A stretch of 64,000 bases of DNA, taken from assembly GCF_030580935.1 (NCBI RefSeq), contig NZ_JAUQOM010000004.1:124001-188000 (forward strand), written 5' to 3'. Under the pieces are notes generated by a model that was not told the origin of the DNA, did not search any database, and was given only the letters and a program-made list of their open reading frames with translations. Position numbers and translations under genes: made by a program. Source of the DNA: Sphingobium cyanobacteriorum. Lineage in GTDB: Bacteria; Pseudomonadota; Alphaproteobacteria; Sphingomonadales; Sphingomonadaceae. Below are positions 52,803-60,110 of the stretch, piece by piece. Each line of letters begins with the position of its first letter. The first letter of the stretch is position 1.

Positions 52803-53801
52803 TCAGACCGTCTGCCGGGTCGGCTTCCACACCTGGCGCGCGATGCGCAGGAGGTTGCCACCCAATATCGCCTGCACATCTGCATCGGCATATCCGCGCG
52901 CCAGCAGCAGGTCCACGATTTCGGGCAGTTGTTCGGGTGGCAGCATCCCGATGCCTTGGTCGTAACCGAAACCCGCGGGGAAAGTATGCGCCATCTTCTT
53001 CACATAGGCATCCACCTCGGCGCGATCGAAAGCATAGTCCAGTGCCAGCGAGACATGCTGCGGACCGATGAGGGACACCGCATAATCGATGTGCCGCACG
53101 AAATTTGCGGAACTGATGTCGTTATCGCCCAGAAATATGCCGATCCCGTTGATACCGACGACTCCGCCGGTGCGGGCGCAGGCCAGCATCATCTCATCCG
53201 ATATGTTGCGCGGATGGGCCGCCGCGCCACGCGGGTTGGAGTGCGAAAAAATCACCGGGTTGCGGGCATAGTCCAGCATTTCGCGGACGGACCGTTCACC
53301 CGTGTGGGACAGGCACAGGACCATGCCGACGCGCTCCATCTCGTCCACCACCTGCTTGCCGAAAGCGGTGAAACCGCAATCCTCATCCTGGCACCCGCCG
53401 GCAGCACGCGAATTGCGATTATAGGCCAGCAACATCCAGCGCACGCCCAGGTCATAATAGAGCTGGACGAGACTGGGCTGATCGTCGATCGCGTTCGCTC
53501 CCTCGATATTGAAGCCGACCGCCAGGCGCCCGGTCGAGCGGGCACGCTCGATATCGGCCACTGTATCAATGAGCACATATTGGTCGCCATGGACGCTGAT
53601 CCACTGGCGAAAATTCGCGATGAGCCGGATATGCTCCTCAATAGTCTGCGTCCCGAACCCGATGTTGAGCATCACGACATCGAAACCGGCTTCCTTGTGC
53701 CGCGACAATTGCGGAAGGAAACTCTGGTCATGCGGCCGGAAAGGCATTGCGGCATGATTGTCCCATACCAACGAACGCGAAAGTAAGTTGCTGCCAGTCA
53801 T
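52803..53801 (-). CDS. M19-family dipeptidase homologue with altered N-terminal metal motif
   Basis: 332 residues, the renal/membrane dipeptidase TIM barrel. Recognised ligands: Glu100 (FNIEGAN), His166 (LSHTG), His187 (FSHSNPR) and Asp in ALDYAFD. The family HxD at the N-terminus reads DNHAAMP: His16 is present but Ala18 replaces the Asp. I believe DNHAxMP occurs in a subset of this family, so it may be a subfamily feature. The start at 53801 has AAGGACC upstream. It is last in the sox/purU run; 114 bp separate it from purU. A role in splitting a dipeptide with sarcosine or glycine betaine-derived residues is plausible. Confidence 0.82.
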   Translation of the reverse strand: MTGSNLLSRSLVWDNHAAMPFRPHDQSFLPQLSRHKEAGFDVVMLNIGFGTQTIEEHIRLIANFRQWISVHGDQYVLIDTVADIERARSTGRLAVGFNIEGANAIDDQPSLVQLYYDLGVRWMLLAYNRNSRAAGGCQDEDCGFTAFGKQVVDEMERVGMVLCLSHTGERSVREMLDYARNPVIFSHSNPRGAAAHPRNISDEMMLACARTGGVVGINGIGIFLGDNDISSANFVRHIDYAVSLIGPQHVSLALDYAFDRAEVDAYVKKMAHTFPAGFGYDQGIGMLPPEQLPEIVDLLLARGYADADVQAILGGNLLRIARQVWKPTRQTV

Positions 53802-53915
53802 GTCCGGTCCTTTTCCTGAAGCCACGCCAGGATATAATGCCCTGGGGGCAGGCTATTGCCCCCACGCAACAGGTGCAATGATGCCTGCTCTGAAATCACG
53901 AGTTGACGCCGCGCG

Positions 53916-54788
53916 TCATTGAGTGGCGAACACAACGGTTTTCTGCCCGTTCATGATGACCCGACGTTCGGCATGCCACGCCACCGCGCGCGCCAGGACC
54001 GCGCATTCGACATCCCGCCCGACATTGACGAGTTGCTCCGCAGTCAGGGCATGCGACACGCGCATCGCGTCCTGTTCGATGATGGGGCCTTCGTCGAGGT
54101 CGGTGGTGACATAATGGGCCGTCGCGCCGATCATCTTGACGCCGCGCATATGTGCCTGATGATAGGGCTTGGCGCCCTTGAAACTGGGCAGGAAGGAATG
54201 GTGGATGTTGATACAGCGTCCGGCCAGGAAGCGGCACATTTCTTCCGACAGGATTTGCATATAGCGCGCCAGCACAACCAAATCGACATTATGTTCGTCC
54301 ACCAGTGCGCGGATACGCGCTTCCTGTTCCGCCCTGCTGTCCTTCGTCACCGGCAGATGATGATAGTCCAGGCCGTTCCATTCGACGAACGAGCGCATAT
54401 CTTCATGATTGGACACGACGCCTGCGATCTCGACGGGCAGCAAGCCCGCCTTCCAGCGATGCAGCAGATCGTGCAGGCAATGGCCGAATTTCGAAACCGC
54501 GATCAGCAGGCGGGGCTTCACGCTGTCGTCATGAATTTCCCAATCCATGTCGAAATGCCGCGCGATCATGTCAAAACCGTCTTTCCAGACGTCGATCGGC
54601 CGCGCCGCCGCATTTTCATCCACAAAGACCGTGCGCATGTAGAACAGGTTCGTGGCATTGTCCTTGTAATGATTGGATTCGGCGATCGAGGCGCCATTTT
54701 CGTAAAGATAGCCTGACAGCTTTGCGACGATGCCATTGCGGTCCTTGCACCTGGCAAGGTGGACATATCTTTTCGGTTCGGGATTCAT
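53916..54788 (-). CDS. purU: Formyltetrahydrofolate deformylase
   Basis: 290 residues. N-terminal ACT domain (DRNGIVAKLSGYLYENGASI) and C-terminal formyltransferase-like domain with the catalytic Asn, His and Asp in INIHHSFLPSFKGAKPYHQ and TDLDEGPIIEQD. PurU hydrolyses 10-formyl-THF to formate and THF, balancing one-carbon units. In sarcosine operons it recycles the folate loaded by sarcosine oxidase. Its ATG overlaps the soxG TGA by 4 bp, so it belongs to the same message. Confidence 0.93.
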   Translation of the reverse strand: MNPEPKRYVHLARCKDRNGIVAKLSGYLYENGASIAESNHYKDNATNLFYMRTVFVDENAAARPIDVWKDGFDMIARHFDMDWEIHDDSVKPRLLIAVSKFGHCLHDLLHRWKAGLLPVEIAGVVSNHEDMRSFVEWNGLDYHHLPVTKDSRAEQEARIRALVDEHNVDLVVLARYMQILSEEMCRFLAGRCINIHHSFLPSFKGAKPYHQAHMRGVKMIGATAHYVTTDLDEGPIIEQDAMRVSHALTAEQLVNVGRDVECAVLARAVAWHAERRVIMNGQKTVVFATQ

Positions 54789-55336
54789 GACGTCAGATGA
54801 TCCTGCCTGTTGAATTCAAGGGCGGCGTCGCTGAACCAGTCGCGCAGGTACGCCTGATAGCTACGGTCAGCATAGATGCGGAAAGTCGGCCCATCGTCGA
54901 GGCGCGCAACCAGGACGCCGACCTGGACGAACAGGGTGCGCACGCAATGATCCACGCCAAAGGCGCGCGGATGAAAATCGATGCTGGTCCCCTTGGCCAG
55001 CAGATCCCGCGCGACGCTGCCCGATATCTCGAAGATGGTGCGGGCGGCGGCCATGTCGGCATAATGTCTGGAACCGCCAAGAGCCTGGACATGATCGATG
55101 ACTATTGCAGGCGGCACCCCTTCGATCATCCATTCGCATGGGGAAAGCCAGAATAGGCGGCGATCCTGCCCGACCATGATGTTGGGCTGCTGGGGCAGGG
55201 CGTGTCCCAGGATGGACATATATCCTTCCCGTTCCGTCCCCTGCGGACGGCCAAGCCGCAATATGCCCAGAAACGCCGGATGCACCTGTGTCACGGACAG
55301 CCCCGGCATCTCGATCCGCCAGTCCAGATCAGTCAT
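54785..55336 (-). CDS. soxG: Sarcosine oxidase subunit gamma
   Basis: 183 residues of the small gamma subunit: HPAFLGILRLGRPQGTE, FWLSPCEWMIEG, ARTIFEISGSVARDLLAKG, and ending SDAALEFNRQ. It has a GcvT-like C-terminal fold and stabilises the alpha-beta complex near the folate site. It overlaps soxA by 8 bp and purU by 4 bp. It matches the order of a Pseudomonas-type soxBDAG operon. Confidence 0.9.
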   Translation of the reverse strand: MTDLDWRIEMPGLSVTQVHPAFLGILRLGRPQGTEREGYMSILGHALPQQPNIMVGQDRRLFWLSPCEWMIEGVPPAIVIDHVQALGGSRHYADMAAARTIFEISGSVARDLLAKGTSIDFHPRAFGVDHCVRTLFVQVGVLVARLDDGPTFRIYADRSYQAYLRDWFSDAALEFNRQDHLTS

Positions 55337-58304
55337 TCAGACGCTCCCCGCTGGGGTCATAGGACGCCAGTTCAACGATCCGGGCCGGCCGTTCCCCCGC
55401 CGCGCACAATATCGTCACAGCTTCGCCAAGCCGCTTATGCCCGCCATGAATCATGGCCAGCGCAACGCCCCGCCCCAATGTCGGACTGAATACACTCGAC
55501 GACACATAGCCATCGCTGCCATCCCCCCTTCCCGCGAGCCGCAAATGGCTCCCGACCGGCAGATGGTCAGGCCCGTCCATGGCCTCCAGCCCGACAAGCT
55601 GGAGGCGATCGGGAGCCTGATCAGCCGGGCGCAAAAGCGAGCGCTTGCCGATGAAATCGACCTTTTTGCCAAGCACCCGCGCCCAGCCGACATCCAGCGG
55701 ATTGGTGGTGCCATCGGTGTCCACGCCGATGTGCAGATATCCCTTCTCGGTGCGCAGGATCATCCATGCTTCCACCCCGACCGGAACGATGCCCATATCC
55801 GCGCCGGCGGCCATCAACGCCTGATACAGGGCATCGACCCGATCGGCGGGGACGTTGATCTCGAACGACATTTCTCCGGTGAAGCTGACCCGCATCACCC
55901 GCGCCGGAATATCGGCCACATATCCGTCCCTGACACTCATGTGCGGGAATGCCGCCGCATCGATCGGAATGTCGGTCCCGGCCCTGGCAAGCACGGCGCG
56001 CGCCTGCGGGCCGCTGAGCGTAAGGACGCCCCATTGCGCGGTCACAGGCGCGATCACGACGTCCAGGTCGACCCATTCGCACTGCAACCATTCTTCCAGC
56101 CAGGCGGCGATGCGGTCCGCCCCCGCGCTGGTGGTGCCCACCAGGAAATGATCCTCGCCAAGGCGCGCTGCCACCCCGTCATCGATGATCACACCCTGTT
56201 CATTGAGCATCAGCCCGTAGCGACAGCGGCCGACCTTCAGCGTCGACAGGGTGTTGGCATAGACCAGGTCGAGGAAGCGGGCCGCATCCGGCCCCTTGAC
56301 CTCGATCTTGCCGAGCGGTGAACCTTCGAACAGTCCCACCGCACGCCGAACCTGGGCGGCTTCGCGCTGTTCGGCGGCATGGGGCGTCTCACCGGGACGC
56401 AGATAGCATGAAGGCCGCTGCCAACCGCCATATTCCTCGAACACGGCCCCCAGCGCCGCATGGCATGCATGGCCCGGCATCCGCCGGACAGGCCGGAACA
56501 ACGGGCCTGTCGCAGACCCGCGCAATGCGCCCAGCGGCACCGGCGTGAAGGGAAACCGATAGGTCGTCGTCCCGGTGGCGTCGATCGACTGGCCGGATAG
56601 CGATGCCATGATGGCCAGCGCGTTCACGCCGGACGTCTTGCCCTGATCAGGGGCCATCCCCAGCGTCGTATAGCGTTTGAGATGCTCGACCGAGACGAAA
56701 TTCTCCCGATGCGCCTGCCCGATGTCGGCAAGAGTCACATCGTTCTGAAAATCGACAAAGGCCTTGGACTTGCCCCCCGCAACCGACCATAGCGGGGTGA
56801 TGGTCGCTGTGCGTGACGCCTGTGCGCGCGGCGCAGGAATGGCGGCCGGCATTTGCCCCATCCCCTCCAGCGCGCGCATCGCCGCCGCATGCGCCTCCTC
56901 CAGCGCCGGACCAAGCGCCAAAGTGCCGTTGGCGCCTCCGGCCACCTCCATCGCCTGCACGGCAGGACCGGGGCGAAGCAGCGCCTGCTCCTCGTCATAG
57001 CGCAGCCGCCCGCCCGACTGGCAGAACAGATGCGCAGTCGGATTGGCGCCGCCCGACATGCCCAGCAGGTCGCAGTCAATCCATCCCATGCGCCCTGACG
57101 CATCCCGAAGCCTGACAGCTTTCAGGCCCTTATAGCCCCGTGTGTCGCATATGACGCTCATGTCATGCAGGGCGATGCCCCGCCCGCGCAATTGGGCGGC
57201 GAGATCCTCCGGCGCCTTGCGCGCATCGACCAGGGCGGCGACTTCGACGCCCGCGTCGGCCAGGCAAAAGGCGGTGGTGTAGGCATCGTCATTATTGGTG
57301 AAGATCACCGCGCGGCGACCGGGGGCGACCCCATAACGGTTGACATATTGCCGCAACGCCGAAGCCAGCATGACCCCCGGCCGATCATTGCCCCCAAATA
57401 CGAGCGGGCGCTCGATCGCGCCCGTGGCCAGTATCACCCGCCCGGCCCGTACTTGCCAGAAACGACAGGCCGCCTGCCCCGGCGTGGCCAGACGGGCAGG
57501 GTCCCATTCGACCCGTTCCAGCAGCGCGACCAGATTATGATCGAAATAGCCGACGGCCGCGGTGTTGCGAAGAATCCGGGTTTCAGGCGCTTGCGCGAGT
57601 TCACGCTCGGCCGACCTGATCCAGGCCGGAGCGCCAAGCCCGTCGATCATCGCATCGTCATGGTTCAGCCGGCCGCCCAGGACCGCATCCTGCTCCACCA
57701 GCAGGACGCGCGCGCCCGATCGCGCCGCGGCGCGCGCCGCGGCGATGCCAGCCGGGCCACCGCCGATCACCAGCACGTCGCAATGCGCAAAACAGGTTTC
57801 GTAGCGATGCGGATCGGGCAGATTTTCAACCTTGCCAAGACCGGCAGCCTTGCGGATGAAGCCTTCGAACAGGTGCCAGTCCGGCCACATGAAGGTCTTG
57901 TAGTAAAAGCCTGCGCTCAGGAAGCGTGAAAAGACATTGTTGATCGCGCCGATGTCGAACCCGACGCCGGGCCAGCAATTGACCGGCGCTGCAACCAGTC
58001 CATCATATAGGGGCACTTCAGTTGCCCGCAGGTTCGGCACCGCCCAGGCGCCCTCGCCCACCGTCACCAGCACATTGGGTTCTTCGGCGCCGGCCCCCAA
58101 CAGCCCGCGCGGGCGGTGATATTTGAACGAACGACCCAGCACCCGGACGCCATTGGCCAGCAGGGCGGATGCCAGCGTGTCACCCGCATAGCCGGTATAT
58201 CGGCGCCCGGCGAAGGTGAACCGCAACGGCCGGTCCCGATCGATCAGGCCGCCTGTCGGCAGACGATGGGGCTGGGAACGGAGGGGCTGGGAACGGAGGT
58301 TCAT
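55329..58304 (-). CDS. soxA: Sarcosine oxidase subunit alpha
   Basis: 991 residues, the usual length. N-terminal FDX-like domain (RFTFAGRRYTGYAGDTLASA), then NAD/FAD binding (CDVLVIGGGPAGIAAARAA, RVILATGAIERPLVFGG), and a C-terminal GcvT-like folate-binding region from about residue 600 (LRGSATGPLFRPVRRMPGHA, SFTGEMSFEINVPA). It carries the folate site for converting formaldehyde to 5,10-methylene-THF. The N-terminus has a duplicated RSQP encoded by a tandem 15-bp repeat (58268-58297). It overlaps soxD by 4 bp and soxG by 8 bp. Confidence 0.95.
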   Translation of the reverse strand: MNLRSQPLRSQPHRLPTGGLIDRDRPLRFTFAGRRYTGYAGDTLASALLANGVRVLGRSFKYHRPRGLLGAGAEEPNVLVTVGEGAWAVPNLRATEVPLYDGLVAAPVNCWPGVGFDIGAINNVFSRFLSAGFYYKTFMWPDWHLFEGFIRKAAGLGKVENLPDPHRYETCFAHCDVLVIGGGPAGIAAARAAARSGARVLLVEQDAVLGGRLNHDDAMIDGLGAPAWIRSAERELAQAPETRILRNTAAVGYFDHNLVALLERVEWDPARLATPGQAACRFWQVRAGRVILATGAIERPLVFGGNDRPGVMLASALRQYVNRYGVAPGRRAVIFTNNDDAYTTAFCLADAGVEVAALVDARKAPEDLAAQLRGRGIALHDMSVICDTRGYKGLKAVRLRDASGRMGWIDCDLLGMSGGANPTAHLFCQSGGRLRYDEEQALLRPGPAVQAMEVAGGANGTLALGPALEEAHAAAMRALEGMGQMPAAIPAPRAQASRTATITPLWSVAGGKSKAFVDFQNDVTLADIGQAHRENFVSVEHLKRYTTLGMAPDQGKTSGVNALAIMASLSGQSIDATGTTTYRFPFTPVPLGALRGSATGPLFRPVRRMPGHACHAALGAVFEEYGGWQRPSCYLRPGETPHAAEQREAAQVRRAVGLFEGSPLGKIEVKGPDAARFLDLVYANTLSTLKVGRCRYGLMLNEQGVIIDDGVAARLGEDHFLVGTTSAGADRIAAWLEEWLQCEWVDLDVVIAPVTAQWGVLTLSGPQARAVLARAGTDIPIDAAAFPHMSVRDGYVADIPARVMRVSFTGEMSFEINVPADRVDALYQALMAAGADMGIVPVGVEAWMILRTEKGYLHIGVDTDGTTNPLDVGWARVLGKKVDFIGKRSLLRPADQAPDRLQLVGLEAMDGPDHLPVGSHLRLAGRGDGSDGYVSSSVFSPTLGRGVALAMIHGGHKRLGEAVTILCAAGERPARIVELASYDPSGERLND

Positions 58305-58597
58305 GCCACTGAATCGCTTTGTACCATGTCTGGAACGGGTTCGGTCATCGCATAGACGGCCAGGATATGGTGCGTGGTCGTGTCCCGCAGGACGTTAAAC
58401 CAGCGCCCGCACCCAAAGCTGTGGTGCCAGCGCTCCGCATGATGGCCACGCGGATTGATGCGATCGAACAGATAGCTACCCCAGCTTGCGTCCGAAACCG
58501 CCTCGGCCGGGCCGGGACGCTGGATGTGGCTCTGTCCGCCACAGTGAAACTCTCGCTCGTCACGGGGACCACAGAATGGACATGATAGTCGTAGCAT
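58301..58597 (-). CDS. soxD: Sarcosine oxidase subunit delta
   Basis: 98 residues with the zinc-binding CPFCGPRDEREFHCGG start and a conserved ending (GCGRWFNVLRDTTTHHIL). It is a structural zinc subunit of heterotetrameric sarcosine oxidase. It overlaps soxA by 4 bp and follows soxB by 11 bp. Confidence 0.92.
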   Translation of the reverse strand: MLRLSCPFCGPRDEREFHCGGQSHIQRPGPAEAVSDASWGSYLFDRINPRGHHAERWHHSFGCGRWFNVLRDTTTHHILAVYAMTEPVPDMVQSDSVA

Positions 58598-58608
58598 GAT
58601 GTGCGTCC

Positions 58609-59865
58609 CTAGTGCGCGATGCCGGACGCACCGGCCTCATCGATCAGCGCGCCGGTGCTGAAGCGATCAAGCGAGAATGGCGCGGCCAGCGGGTGCGGAT
58701 CGCCGGTGGCGATATGATGCGCCAGCAGCGTGCCGCCGGCCGGAATCGCCTTGAACCCCCCGGTTCCCCACCCGCAATTGATGAACAGACCAGGGACCGG
58801 CGTGCGTCCGAGAATGGGGCTGGAATCGGCCACGACATCGACGATCCCGGCCCACTGCCGCAGCAGCCGCACCCGCGCCAGTGCCGGGAACTGTTCCGCC
58901 AGCGCGCCCAGCACATTGCCGGCGACCGGCAGATTGCCCCGCTGCGCATAGGACAGGTAATGATCCAGCCCGCCCCCCACGACAAGACCGCCCTTGTCCG
59001 ACTGGCTCACATACATGCCGGTCGCGAGCGACAGGACGACGGTGTCGATCACCGGCTTGATCGGCTCTGAAACAAATGCCTGAAGGGCGTAGCTCGACAC
59101 CGGCAGGCGAAAACCGGCGAGGTCCGCAAGGGTGGTCGAACTGCCGGCCACCGCCAGACCGACCCGACCGCAGGCGATGGTGCCGCGCGTGGTTTCAACG
59201 CCCGCGATCGCGCCATCCGCACTCCTCATGAAGCCGGTAACGGCGCAATTCTGGATGATGTCGACGCCCAGCCGGTCCGCAGCGCGCGCATAGCCCCAAA
59301 CGACCGCATCGTGACGCGCCGTACCGGCCTTTTCCTGCGCGAAGCCACCCAGCACGGGATAGCGCGCGTCGGCCGACATATCGAGAAACGGCACAGCGCG
59401 GGCAATATCGGCGCGCGTCAGCATCCGGGTGGCGACACCATTGGCGTTCATCGCCCCGACCCATTTGACCGCGGCCTCCATGTCGTGACGCGAATGCGCC
59501 AGGGTTATCATCCCGCGCTGGCTGAACATGATGTTGTAGTTCAGTTCGCTGTGCAATTTTTCGTAGAGATCGACCGAAAAATCATACAGCCGGGCACTGG
59601 CGGGATAATAATAGTTGGATCGCACGACCGTGGTGTTGCGTCCGCTATTGCCCCCGCCGATCCAGCCTTTCTCGATCACCGCGACATTGCGGATGCCATG
59701 ATTCTTGGCGAGATAATAGGCGCAGGCCAGCCCGTGTCCGCCGCCGCCAACGATCACCACATCATAGGCCGGTCCGGGCGCGGCATCGCGCCAGGCCGCC
59801 CCCCACGCGGGCGCGGATTTCAGTCCTTCACGCATGAGCGCCCAAAGGGAATAGCGACTTGTCAT
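58609..59865 (-). CDS. soxB: Sarcosine oxidase subunit beta
   Basis: 418 residues. FAD motif DVVIVGGGGHGLACAYYLAK, then WIGGGNSGRNTTVVRSNYYYPAS, the His185 of ARHDAVVWGYA which in this family carries the covalent FMN, and C-terminal GIVDVVADSSPILGRTPV. It oxidises sarcosine to glycine plus formaldehyde (or methylene-THF with SoxA). The start at 59865 has GGGGTTGGA upstream. First in soxBDAG-purU-dipeptidase; putative TetR site copy C is 19 bp before it. Confidence 0.94.
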   Translation of the reverse strand: MTSRYSLWALMREGLKSAPAWGAAWRDAAPGPAYDVVIVGGGGHGLACAYYLAKNHGIRNVAVIEKGWIGGGNSGRNTTVVRSNYYYPASARLYDFSVDLYEKLHSELNYNIMFSQRGMITLAHSRHDMEAAVKWVGAMNANGVATRMLTRADIARAVPFLDMSADARYPVLGGFAQEKAGTARHDAVVWGYARAADRLGVDIIQNCAVTGFMRSADGAIAGVETTRGTIACGRVGLAVAGSSTTLADLAGFRLPVSSYALQAFVSEPIKPVIDTVVLSLATGMYVSQSDKGGLVVGGGLDHYLSYAQRGNLPVAGNVLGALAEQFPALARVRLLRQWAGIVDVVADSSPILGRTPVPGLFINCGWGTGGFKAIPAGGTLLAHHIATGDPHPLAAPFSLDRFSTGALIDEAGASGIAH

Positions 59866-59884
59866 TCCAACCCCGATAGTTTGG

Positions 59885-59900
59885 ATACATATGTGTATCG
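59885..59900. promoter_or_regulatory. Putative TetR operator, copy C (soxB)
   Basis: ATACATATGTGTATCG, preceded by GG, 19 bp before soxB. It fits the consensus with copies A, B and D. In the 245-bp divergent gap 59866-60110 it pairs with copy D for the opposite strand, so both promoters could be repressed together. Confidence 0.65.
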
Positions 59901-60019
59901 AAATATCGGCTGCGATGGCAAGCCCTATCTTGCACCCTGCGCAAGGTCATTGCTGGCACGTCACTGGTGCGCGCCGGCAATGAATATGTCCGCGCCGCAG
60001 AGATTTCCTTGCATGTACG

Positions 60020-60035
60020 ATACATTTGTGCATCG
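60020..60035. promoter_or_regulatory. Putative TetR operator, copy D (dimethylglycine-dehydrogenase-like gene)
   Basis: ATACATTTGTGCATCG, within a longer dyad with arms TGTACGAT (60014-60021) and ATCGTACA (60032-60039). It lies 75 bp before the start at 60111. It fits the consensus with one C for T in the right arm. Confidence 0.6.
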
Positions 60036-60110
60036 TACATCCTAGTGACTCCCTGTTGCGGGGAACGCCATCGGACAAGATGGCGATATCGAGGATGAGA
60101 GGTTCTAAAC

